A stretch of 7,247 nucleotides of DNA from Flavobacterium sp. (GTDB lineage: Bacteria; Bacteroidota; Bacteroidia; Flavobacteriales; Flavobacteriaceae): contig SXQR01000288.1 of the NCBI GenBank assembly GCA_005792865.1, positions 1 through 7,247 of the forward strand, in the 5' to 3' direction. The translations under genes were made by a program, and so were the position numbers. The notes under the pieces were generated by a model. That model did not search any database and had not been told where the DNA came from. It saw only the letters and a program-made list of their open reading frames with translations. Below, in pieces: positions 1 to 5,768 of the stretch (positions are counted from its first letter, which is position 1; every line of letters starts with the position of its first letter).

Positions 1-61
1 GCAGTTTTTCAAAAAGGTGCGAACCGATGAACCCTGCGGCCCCGGTGACGAGAATCCTCAT
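1..61 (-). CDS. NAD-dependent epimerase/dehydratase, N-terminal fragment (cut by window edge)
   Basis: Only the first 20 residues are visible, reading leftward out of the window. They form a first beta strand (RILVTG) followed by G7-A-A-G10-F-I-G13, the GxxGxxG dinucleotide-binding turn of extended short-chain dehydrogenases. That family includes nucleotide-sugar epimerases, dehydratases and reductases. The ATG at 61-59 overlaps the TGA of the upstream GT2 gene as ATGA, so translation is probably coupled and the gene is the next member of the same operon. A nucleotide-sugar-modifying enzyme fits a glycosyltransferase operon, but the substrate cannot be told from this fragment. The family call is firm; the exact enzyme (UDP-glucose 4-epimerase, GDP-fucose synthase or other) is open. 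Confidence 0.85.
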   Translation of the reverse strand, partial: MRILVTGAAGFIGSHLFEKL

Positions 62-879
62 ACTTTTTCCTGTTTTTTGATTCCGTAAGGTGTCCAGGTA
101 ATCTTGTTGGCCTTGACATTCTTGCGGATGGCGATGTTGGCCGCCATGCCTTCCTTGGTCTTATAACCGCGGCTGTGGTCCAGGTGCAGGCAGATGGCCT
201 TGTGGCGGATCTGCTTTCCCTTTACGCCGGCATTCTCCAGGCGTTCGCCGATCTCGCGGTCGCTTCCGCCGTATTTCATGCGCTCATCATATCCGTTGAT
301 GGCGATCATGTCCTCGCGGAAACCCGATGAATTGCAGTTGTTGAAAGATGGCGTCGTGGGCGTCACCGCGTCGAGCACCGTACCCAATACCCCGTCGCTG
401 GCCAGCTTGAGGGTTTGCGAGAACCCCAGTTTGTCCATCCGCTTGAGCCAGCTTACGTCAAAGCAACGCTGGGTGATGATGTCCTCGGGCGTGATGGCTT
501 TTGAGACTTTCATCGAGAGCTTGCAGTAGCCGCCCGATAGAAACTTGCCCTTCTCGGCGTACTTGGCATGCACCTCGACAAAATCGCGGCGCGGGATGCA
601 GTCACCGTCGGTCATGATGATGTATTCATTGGCTGCCTCCATGATGGCGACATTGAGTATTTCCTGCCGGCGGTACCCAAGGTCCTCGTGCCAGAGGTGC
701 CTGAGCGGTACCGGATAATCCTGTGCGTACCTCTCGATGAGCTCTCGTGTGGAGGCGCGCGAACCGTCATCGGCCACGATCAGCTCAAAGTCGCGAAAGG
801 TCTGGATGCTGTAGCCGATGAGGACTTTCTCCAGCCATTCCTCGGCATTGTAGGTGCTCACGATAACCGATATTTTCAT
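58..879 (-). CDS. GT2-family glycosyltransferase (second of two tandem paralogues)
   Basis: The product of 273 residues has the GT-A fold layout of family 2. Residues 1-11 are the first strand and nucleotide-binding start (SVIVSTYN). A36-D37-D38-G39-S40 is the nucleotide-contacting ADDGS. D91-G92-D93 is the DxD metal-binding motif. The region around 180-214, with YGGSDRE at 203-209, matches the C-terminal galactosyltransferase-like segment (Glyco_transf_7C type) holding the probable catalytic acid. No signal peptide or membrane segment is seen, so it should act on the cytoplasmic side, adding a sugar to a surface-glycan precursor. It is about 51% identical to the gene upstream (hand alignment, 137 of 267 positions, no gaps). 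I chose the ATG at 879 because it gives the same N-terminus as the paralogue. An in-frame ATG at 906 overlaps the upstream stop as TAATG and would add nine residues, so it remains possible. Donor and acceptor sugars are unknown. Confidence 0.9.
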   Translation of the reverse strand: MKISVIVSTYNAEEWLEKVLIGYSIQTFRDFELIVADDGSRASTRELIERYAQDYPVPLRHLWHEDLGYRRQEILNVAIMEAANEYIIMTDGDCIPRRDFVEVHAKYAEKGKFLSGGYCKLSMKVSKAITPEDIITQRCFDVSWLKRMDKLGFSQTLKLASDGVLGTVLDAVTPTTPSFNNCNSSGFREDMIAINGYDERMKYGGSDREIGERLENAGVKGKQIRHKAICLHLDHSRGYKTKEGMAANIAIRKNVKANKITWTPYGIKKQEKV

Positions 880-905
880 AATAGTGTTTTCGCGGGCCTT
901 GCCCA

Positions 906-1763
906 TTAATAATTTACGGCCACCGCCTCATCGTGCGGCCGGTCGGTGAAAAGAAGCGTATTGATCCCGTTGCGGGCCGTAGTGACCCGGTTCTTTTTAT
1001 TGTATTTGCGAATGAGCATGTTCTTGGCCTTGCTCTCGTCATTGGCATAGGTGCGTTCGTGCTCGAGGTGGATGCAGATGGCGCTGTAGCGGATCTGCCT
1101 GGACTTTATTCCCGAGTTGTTGAGCCGTTCGCCAAATTCCCGGTCCTCGCCGCCGTATTGCATGTCCTGGTTGAATCCGTTTACCGCAATGATGTCCTTC
1201 TTCCAGCCCGATGCATTGTGCCCGTTCCACGAAGGTTTTGTCGTGGTGACCGAATTGAGCAGCGCCGCCCAAAATCCGCGCACGAGCAATTTCTTGATCT
1301 TGAAACTGGCCGGAAGCCCTTTTTGCCTGAGCCAGCCCAGTGAGAAACAACGTTGGGAGACGATATCTTCCCGTGAGATCGCCTGCGAAATGCCCAGCGG
1401 AAGCTTGAAGTATCCACCCGACAGGAAAAAGCCGGGCCTTCGCAGCTCCAGGTGGGAAGAAACAAAATCGGCTCGCGGAATGCAATCGCCGTCGGTGAAG
1501 ATCAAATAGTCCGATCTTGAGGCCACGATGGCCTTGTTGAGTATCTCGGTCTTTTGGAAACCGTGGTCCTCGTGCCAGACATGGACCACCGGAACACCGA
1601 GCCTGTCGCGCACCGCATCGATGAGTTGCTTGGTCCGCGCGGTGGAACCGTCGTCGGCGATGACGATCTCAAAATCCCGCTCGTCCTGCACACTGAAACC
1701 CCAGAGGACTTTTTCAAGCCATTCCTCGGCGTTGTAGGTGCTCATGATCACGGATGCTTTCAT
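906..1763 (-). CDS. GT2-family glycosyltransferase (first of two tandem paralogues)
   Basis: The product of 285 residues is an inverting GT-A type transferase. It has SVIMSTYN at 4-11, ADDGS at 36-40, the metal-binding DGD at 91-93, SGGY at 115-118, and a C-terminal catalytic segment with YGGEDRE at 203-209. Every landmark has the same residue number as in the downstream paralogue, which indicates a gene duplication followed by divergence. The most different stretch is about residues 141-172, after the catalytic core, where acceptor recognition could have changed. A C-terminal tail of about 18 residues is extra. The protein has no transmembrane segment and is expected in the cytoplasm or at the inner membrane face. 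The start is the ATG at 1763, 32 nt after the kinase stop. The gene lies between an LPS kinase and further glycan genes, so a role in LPS/LOS core or a similar glycan is inferred. The sugar specificity cannot be read. Confidence 0.92.
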   Translation of the reverse strand: MKASVIMSTYNAEEWLEKVLWGFSVQDERDFEIVIADDGSTARTKQLIDAVRDRLGVPVVHVWHEDHGFQKTEILNKAIVASRSDYLIFTDGDCIPRADFVSSHLELRRPGFFLSGGYFKLPLGISQAISREDIVSQRCFSLGWLRQKGLPASFKIKKLLVRGFWAALLNSVTTTKPSWNGHNASGWKKDIIAVNGFNQDMQYGGEDREFGERLNNSGIKSRQIRYSAICIHLEHERTYANDESKAKNMLIRKYNKKNRVTTARNGINTLLFTDRPHDEAVAVNY

Positions 1764-1767
1764 GCTA

Positions 1768-1775
1768 CAAACATA
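1768..1775 (-). promoter_or_regulatory. Possible internal -7 box (TATGTTTG) before the first GT2 gene
   Basis: The minus strand reads TATGTTTG, a full match to the Bacteroidota TAnnTTTG -7 element, in the 32-nt gap between kinase and GT2. Only 4 nt separate it from the ATG at 1763, so initiation here would give an almost leaderless message. No TTTG sits at the usual -33 spacing. An imperfect stem (1778-1783 pairing with 1796-1801, 6 bp) lies just upstream and covers the kinase stop codon. This may be chance. Confidence 0.25.
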
Positions 1776-1795
1776 GCAAATAGTCGCGTTTCACG

Positions 1796-2557
1796 CTATT
1801 TTTTCCAGAACTTAAGCCTTCTTTTGATGCGGCGGCGGCGTTCAAAGCTCTCGAGGAACGCATTGGCCATCCGCACCAGCGTCCGGTGCACCATATGTTC
1901 GCCAATACCGGCCAGGCGGGCATATTCGCGGGCCATGACCTGCAGGATGTCGGGCTGGGTAGTGAGTTTTGCAAGGTTTTCCATGCGCTTTTCAAACGGC
2001 ATCGCCCCATGGAAATTCATCCGGTTGAGATCGACGAGGTAAAAACGATAGCCACCGGCTTCTTTCCTGATGAGGGTATTCCCGGAGGTATTGTCGATGA
2101 ATTCAATCCCCGCCTCGTGCAGCTCGAAGGCAAATTGCGTGTACTGCACGATGATCTGTTCGCGGTCTGGATAACCCGGATTTATGGTGAGTTCGCGGAA
2201 CATCAGATCGGCGGCAAGCTGCTCGCTGACATAATAGCTTTCTCCGAGCCCAAAAAGCCCGGAATCTTCAAAAAAAGCCATGGGCTGCGGGGTCCCGAAC
2301 CCTTTCTCGAGAAGCATATTGGCATATTCATAGGACCGCCTCGCCTTGGACTTGCGGATGTACCGGTAAATAAGGGAATTGACCGCGCCCGGCTTCTTGA
2401 AAGATTTGATATTGATCCGCATGCCATCGACCCCGAAGATCTTGATCGAGTTGCGGACCGCTTCGCCCAAAGGTTCGCCCCTGGTATCGAAATCGGCGAT
2501 GCACTGCGCGATGGCAGGTTCCATTTCGCGGAATTTCGGGTGGACGACTCGGTTCAT
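1796..2557 (-). CDS. Lipopolysaccharide kinase, InaA/WaaP (Kdo kinase-like) family
   Basis: The 253-residue product has the landmarks of the protein-kinase-like LPS kinases that phosphorylate Kdo or heptose in the LPS inner core at the cytoplasmic face. K51 in the strand INIKSFKK is the likely ATP-binding lysine. E77 could be the helix-C glutamate. H147 begins the catalytic segment, with D155 and N160 in the D-x4-N spacing of a catalytic loop. D176 in VDLN takes the place of the DFG aspartate. The C-terminus (about 238-253) is very rich in Arg/Lys and ends WKK, which could hold the protein to acidic membrane lipids. The ATG at 2557 is chosen because it leaves a 15-nt leader after a TAnnTTTG box. 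An ATG at 2566 is also in frame, and a TTG at 2575 would lie inside that box. The protein is probably the first gene of the operon continuing into the GT2 pair. The family is clear; the phosphorylated sugar is inferred. Confidence 0.85.
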   Translation of the reverse strand: MNRVVHPKFREMEPAIAQCIADFDTRGEPLGEAVRNSIKIFGVDGMRINIKSFKKPGAVNSLIYRYIRKSKARRSYEYANMLLEKGFGTPQPMAFFEDSGLFGLGESYYVSEQLAADLMFRELTINPGYPDREQIIVQYTQFAFELHEAGIEFIDNTSGNTLIRKEAGGYRFYLVDLNRMNFHGAMPFEKRMENLAKLTTQPDILQVMAREYARLAGIGEHMVHRTLVRMANAFLESFERRRRIKRRLKFWKK

Positions 2558-2572
2558 AAGGGGCATTTGCCG

Positions 2573-2580
2573 CAAAAGTA
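2573..2580 (-). promoter_or_regulatory. -7 promoter box (TACTTTTG) for the LPS kinase operon
   Basis: The minus strand reads TACTTTTG, a perfect TAnnTTTG -7 element of the Bacteroidota primary sigma factor. It lies 15 nt before the ATG at 2557, the same distance as the box at 5712-5719 from its gene. The upstream sequence is A/T-rich, but no TTTG is found at the consensus -33 position, so the assignment rests on the -7 box and spacing. Confidence 0.5.
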
Positions 2581-2601
2581 ACCATTTTAAAATATTTGAT
2601 T

Positions 2602-2609
2602 TATTTTTA
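2602..2609 (+). promoter_or_regulatory. Weak -7-like box (TATTTTTA) for the putative rhamnosyltransferase gene
   Basis: TATTTTTA matches five of the six fixed positions of TAnnTTTG and ends 16 nt before the ATG at 2626, close to the 14-15 nt seen for the better boxes in this window. The gene must have its own promoter because its left neighbour points the other way. No -33 TTTG is visible at the proper distance, so this is a candidate only. Confidence 0.25.
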
Positions 2610-2625
2610 CCAAAATACCTCGCCG

Positions 2626-3477
2626 ATGTTCAGGCACTACCTGATTACGCGCTTCAACCTGCGCAATCCCAAGTGGGACAAGACCAAGAACAATGAATCG
2701 CTCCTCGACGATGCGTGGATGGACCACCGGATGGAACTCTTCGGGAATTTCTGTTGCCCGTCGGTGGGCGCGCAGAACCAAAAGAATTTCGACTGGCTGG
2801 TGTGCTTCGATGTCACGACGCCCCAAAAGTACCGCGACCGTGCATCGGAACTGCTTTCCGGCATCCCGCAGGCCCGCATCCTCTACCTGGACGGAATGCC
2901 TTCTTTCGCGCCCGAGGTCAAGAAGCTCATTGCATCGGAGACGGCCGGCATCCCGCATCTGATCACTTCGCGCATCGACAACGACGACTGCATCCACCGC
3001 GATTTCATCGGCGAAGTCCAATTGCATTTTGCCGGCCAGGATTACCGCGCCATCGACATCATCGAGGGTTATTCGCTCCAGGTCTCGCCCGATTTCATGC
3101 TCGGAAAGAAGGAACACATCTTCAATCCTTTCATCAGCCTGATCGAGAAGAACCAAAACCCGGCGACCGTCTGGCAAAGCGACCACAACATGTGGAAAAA
3201 GGAAAGCCGCATCTCCACGGTCACCGGTAAGCGCCTCTGGATGTCCATCATCCACGAGAAGAACAAGGTCAATGAATTTGACGGTTATGGCGATGTGAAA
3301 TGGGAAGATGTTTCCAGCGATTTCATCGTTTCCCACGCGATGCGGCAAAGGATCGCTGCGGACTTAAAACCCGAAAAAGACTGGAAATGGCTCAGTCTCA
3401 AAAACGCGCTGTATGTTCGGTGGGTGCTTTTCAACAAGCAGTTCAAGCGAAAACTCGGGATCTATAAGTTGAAATAG
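2626..3477 (+). CDS. Glycosyltransferase, putative rhamnosyltransferase type
   Basis: The 283-residue product opens with a strand (HYLITRFNLR, residues 4-13). It then has W32-M-D-H-R-M-E-L-F (32-40) and S115-R-I-D-N-D-D121, whose DxDD core fits the metal/nucleotide-sugar site of GT-A enzymes. This pattern, with a length near 280, resembles the family called putative rhamnosyl transferase (Pfam Rhamno_transf type), recognised from memory. A later WMSIIHEKNKVN stretch (205-216) also fits that family. The rhamnose donor is a family label, not something the sequence proves. No signal peptide or membrane helix is seen, and the C-terminus is basic, which suits work at the cytoplasmic membrane face. 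The ATG at 2626 begins the conserved strand; an in-frame TTG at 2596 lies in the A/T-rich promoter region and is rejected. It is the only plus-strand gene within the glycan locus, divergent from the kinase and convergent with the gene ending at 3647. Confidence 0.8.
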   Translation: MFRHYLITRFNLRNPKWDKTKNNESLLDDAWMDHRMELFGNFCCPSVGAQNQKNFDWLVCFDVTTPQKYRDRASELLSGIPQARILYLDGMPSFAPEVKKLIASETAGIPHLITSRIDNDDCIHRDFIGEVQLHFAGQDYRAIDIIEGYSLQVSPDFMLGKKEHIFNPFISLIEKNQNPATVWQSDHNMWKKESRISTVTGKRLWMSIIHEKNKVNEFDGYGDVKWEDVSSDFIVSHAMRQRIAADLKPEKDWKWLSLKNALYVRWVLFNKQFKRKLGIYKLK

Positions 3478-3514
3478 GGCGTGCCGGCGGACGATAACCT
3501 CGGTAGGAATTGTG

Positions 3515-3592
3515 ATTGGGGCCGCCGTCGCGCTCTCGGCTCTATCTTTTGCTCGTGCCTCGCAAAAGGATGCCTCCTCGATCGCTCACGCA
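3515..3592. repeat. Hairpin-bearing intergenic element between convergent genes
   Basis: This gap sequence contains a perfect 7-bp stem, CTTTTGC (3546-3552) with GCAAAAG (3562-3568), around a 9-nt loop. It is flanked by G/C-rich blocks (GCCGCCGTCGCGC at 3521-3533). It resembles, from memory, an intergenic element that recurs in Flavobacterium genomes with a core like GGCATCCTTTTGC on the other strand (here 3574-3562). It sits 3' of both convergent genes. Neither arm is followed by a T run, so it is not a canonical intrinsic terminator, though it could still halt RNA polymerase or protect 3' ends. The dispersed-repeat status cannot be shown inside one window. Confidence 0.45.
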
Positions 3593-3596
3593 AATG

Positions 3597-3636
3597 GTGG
3601 GAAAGTTGGAAAGTTTGAAGGTTGAAAAGTTCGGTC
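3597..3636 (+). repeat. Degenerate octamer tandem repeat (GTTGGAAA-like)
   Basis: Units begin at 3597, 3605, 3613, 3621 and 3629 with an exact 8-bp period. The first four follow the pattern G-T-T/G-G/T-G/A-A-A-A/G (for example GTTGGAAA and GTTTGAAG); the fifth keeps only the GTT start. A further GTT falls in phase at 3645, next to the stop codon of the minus-strand gene ending at 3647. The array fills the last 50 bases of the gap between two convergent genes. No coding frame is supported here. Confidence 0.6.
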
Positions 3637-3646
3637 TAAAGGAAGT

Positions 3647-4594
3647 TCAAGGTAATATTGAGTCCAGCCAGGCGGCCACCGTGAATTTCCTGACCACTTC
3701 TTCGGCAACGGGGCGATATTGCGATTCCAGGAAATCCGCGGGAAGCGTAAAATCTTCGGGATTTTGGATTACAAAGATGTTTTGCGGGTCGAAGAATTCG
3801 TAGCTCGCCACGTCTTTATTGGTCGTGATGAGCTTCCGGCCAAATCCCAGTGCCTCGAAGGTCCGGAACGTGAGCCCGTCCTGCACGCCAAACTTGTGGA
3901 TGTCCACGATAACCGAGGCGTTTTTGATTTCCTCAATCACTTCGGGATTCTGCATCCGCCGGGAAATGAAAGTCACCAACCCACTGTGGCGCGGCTTGTT
4001 AGTCATGACAAAGAACCGGTAGGGAAATCCGTATGACTTTAATTGTTCCGCGACTTTTTCCAGAGCCGGAAACCGGTAATCAAACGAGGCCACCGAAAAG
4101 GCGCCGCGCGGAGCAGCCAAATCGGTTTGGGGTCTGAAGTAGATGAAATTCGGGATGAACTTCAAATTGTATTTCTCCACGTCGGCCTTTTCGTAAGACC
4201 AAACCTGGTCAAAATAATGGATGACGTCCTTTTTGCGCGGGATGTTGTTCACCGAGTCGTGATAATACGCGATCATCCGATGCGATGACTTGCGGATGGC
4301 CACGAGCTGCGAATCAAAAAACAGGTCAGGCCGCACAATAAGGGCGATGTCGTAATGATTCGACGTAACGGCATCGGTCAGTTGGCGGAGCTTCAAATAA
4401 TTCTTAAGCTTCTTTCCCGTAAAAAGCTTGTAAACAGCCGAGTGGAGTTTTTCACCTAAATTCCTGTATCGGTATGAAAGCGTCGCGGTATTGTAGTAGT
4501 CAACCTCGGCATATCGGGATTTCAGCTCGTCCCGTACGGCATCGTAATACCCCGACATGTCGAAGGTAACAAGCAGGACACGCTTATTTTCCAT
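3647..4594 (-). CDS. Probable GT-B-fold glycosyltransferase of unclear family
   Basis: The 315-residue product begins with a Rossmann-like strand (RVLLVTFDMSGYYDA, 5-19), as in surface-glycan transferases. It has a middle strand-rich part with YYHDS at 110-114. The C-terminal domain has D239-G-L-T-F-R-T-F-E247-A-L-G (239-250) followed by KLITTNKD. The E247-A-L-G element resembles the nucleotide-sugar-binding helix of retaining GT-B enzymes and CgeB-like proteins, but a full EX7E motif is not clear. No membrane segment is visible. The ATG at 4594 overlaps the end of the upstream GT4 gene by 11 nt in another frame, so the two are probably translationally coupled and act on the same glycan. A TTG at 4624 would need a longer overlap and is rejected. 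The glycosyltransferase class is likely; family and substrate are not established. Confidence 0.7.
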   Translation of the reverse strand: MENKRVLLVTFDMSGYYDAVRDELKSRYAEVDYYNTATLSYRYRNLGEKLHSAVYKLFTGKKLKNYLKLRQLTDAVTSNHYDIALIVRPDLFFDSQLVAIRKSSHRMIAYYHDSVNNIPRKKDVIHYFDQVWSYEKADVEKYNLKFIPNFIYFRPQTDLAAPRGAFSVASFDYRFPALEKVAEQLKSYGFPYRFFVMTNKPRHSGLVTFISRRMQNPEVIEEIKNASVIVDIHKFGVQDGLTFRTFEALGFGRKLITTNKDVASYEFFDPQNIFVIQNPEDFTLPADFLESQYRPVAEEVVRKFTVAAWLDSILP

Positions 4595-5696
4595 GTTTTT
4601 GCAATACTTCGTTGAGCTCGTCAAACATCTTTTTCGCGATGACGTCCTTGGTAAAATTCCCGATCAGGAACTGAAAGCCGTTATCCCTGAACTTGTTCTG
4701 CAAGGATTCATCGGCCAAAAGCATTTCCACCTTATCGGCAAAATCAATCGGGTTGCCCGCCCGGGCCAAAAGCCCGGTCTCGCCATTGACGACAACTTCC
4801 GGGATCCCACCGGCATTGGCCGCCACGATCGGAACGCGGCATGCATAGGATTCGAGCAAAACGCCGCCCGTGGGTTCGTTGTTTGAAGTGAAGAGGAAAA
4901 GGTCAAATTCGGGCAGGACCATCGGAATGTCCTTCCTGAAACCGGCGAAAATCACATCGTCCTCCAGATTCAGCGATTTTGCCTGGGCGCGCACTTCAGC
5001 CTCGAGCGGCCCGTCGCCTATCAGGATGTATTTGGCCTTCAACCCGCGTTTCTTGAGTTCCGATGCGGTGGCGATCCACGTCCTATGGTCCTTGAAACCG
5101 GTAAAGGCAGCGATGTTGCCGATGATCTTGTGATCGTCCGGTATATTGAATTCACGCCGGAGCGAACCGTCGGGCTGCTGTTTCGGGAACTTCGCGATAT
5201 CGGTCACGCTGCCCACGACACAGAGTTTGGCATGGTCCTTCACGGCGTACTTGAGCACGTCCACCACCGGCTGCGACACGCAGATGATCTTTTTGATGCC
5301 CCTGTAATTGTATTTCCACTTGCGGAAAAAGTTGGTATCAACCCTTTTGATCAGCGTCCGGCAAAGCACCAGCGGGATTTTCAGCCCGTATAGCAACGAC
5401 GAAAGGACCGCAATGGTGTGCGATTCGCTGTTGTGGATGAAAACGATGTCGGCGCGGTTTTCATCGGCAATGGTTTTGAGCGACCTGGCAAACTTGAGGT
5501 CGTACTCTGATTTGAAATCCAGCCCAAAAACCTGCATCCCCTTTGAGGTCGCGACCTTGAAAATTTCAGAGTTTTTCGGGCAGACGATCCACTGGTCCTC
5601 CACATAGCCAAAGTCACGGAAAGCTTCGTACAGGTAGATGATTTTTTGCTCGTGGCCCCTCCACCCCATTGACGCCGTGACCTGGATCAGTCTCAT
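4584..5696 (-). CDS. GT4-family glycosyltransferase (retaining, GT-B fold)
   Basis: The 370-residue product is a two-domain GT-B enzyme of normal length for the family. The N-terminal acceptor domain opens MRLIQVTASMGWRGHEQK, where G14-H15-E16 fits the glycine-rich acceptor-side loop. The C-terminal donor domain begins near residue 190 (IIGNIAAFTGFKDH). It contains YILIGDGP at 223-230, the EX7E signature E274-P-T-G-G-V-L-L-E282, and then AGGIPEVV (295-302) and NGETGLL. The family moves a sugar with retention from a nucleotide sugar to a lipid-linked or LPS acceptor at the cytoplasmic face. The ATG at 5696 is chosen: it opens the conserved first strand and lies 15 nt after a TAnnTTTG box. An in-frame ATG at 5738 would put that box inside the coding region. 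The gene heads a two-gene unit with the overlapping transferase at 4594-3647. Donor and acceptor are unknown. Confidence 0.92.
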   Translation of the reverse strand: MRLIQVTASMGWRGHEQKIIYLYEAFRDFGYVEDQWIVCPKNSEIFKVATSKGMQVFGLDFKSEYDLKFARSLKTIADENRADIVFIHNSESHTIAVLSSLLYGLKIPLVLCRTLIKRVDTNFFRKWKYNYRGIKKIICVSQPVVDVLKYAVKDHAKLCVVGSVTDIAKFPKQQPDGSLRREFNIPDDHKIIGNIAAFTGFKDHRTWIATASELKKRGLKAKYILIGDGPLEAEVRAQAKSLNLEDDVIFAGFRKDIPMVLPEFDLFLFTSNNEPTGGVLLESYACRVPIVAANAGGIPEVVVNGETGLLARAGNPIDFADKVEMLLADESLQNKFRDNGFQFLIGNFTKDVIAKKMFDELNEVLQKHGK

Positions 5697-5711
5697 AAAA
5701 TCGGTTTGCGG

Positions 5712-5719
5712 CAAAGATA
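5712..5719 (-). promoter_or_regulatory. -7 promoter box (TATCTTTG) for the GT4 gene
   Basis: The minus strand reads TATCTTTG, an exact TAnnTTTG, 15 nt before the ATG at 5696. It is one half of a back-to-back pair with the plus-strand box at 5747-5754. No TTTG stands at the expected -33 spacing. Confidence 0.5.
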
Positions 5720-5746
5720 TAAATTCCGTGAAGCGCATACTTTAAA

Positions 5747-5754
5747 TACCTTTG
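5747..5754 (+). promoter_or_regulatory. -7 promoter box (TACCTTTG) for the tsaC gene
   Basis: TACCTTTG is an exact TAnnTTTG -7 element, 14 nt before the ATG at 5769. About 18 nt upstream there is only TTCCG (5724-5728) in place of the -33 TTTG, so the upstream element is weak. The leader would be short, and no Shine-Dalgarno sequence is present. Confidence 0.5.
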
Positions 5755-5768
5755 CAAAAACTTTTTGC

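Noticed and set aside
1886..2581. Open frame of about 230 codons on the plus strand, antisense to the LPS kinase
   Set aside because: The minus-strand product has the kinase residues K51, D155, N160 and D176; the plus-strand frame has no motif and no promoter or ribosome-binding signal.
2587..3348. Long open frame of about 250 codons on the minus strand, antisense to the putative rhamnosyltransferase gene
   Set aside because: It is fully antisense to a gene with clear family motifs, runs into the kinase promoter region, and its predicted protein shows no recognisable domain. It is explained by codon bias of the sense gene.
3546..3568. Stem-loop as a classical intrinsic terminator
   Set aside because: The stem is only 7 bp and neither strand has a T run after it, so I list it as a repeat/hairpin element instead.
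1..5696. A new defence or mobile system within the accessory-looking region
   Set aside because: Every gene has a glycan-synthesis family assignment or likely class, and there are no transposase, integrase, tRNA or flanking repeats to suggest a mobile island.
5697..5738. In-frame ATG at 5738 as start of the GT4 gene
   Set aside because: It would add 14 residues before the conserved first strand and would place the TAnnTTTG box (5712-5719) inside the coding sequence.
5706..5768. TTG at 5706 as start of tsaC
   Set aside because: It lies within the divergent promoter region; the ATG at 5769 gives the normal TsaC length and follows the -7 box by 14 nt.
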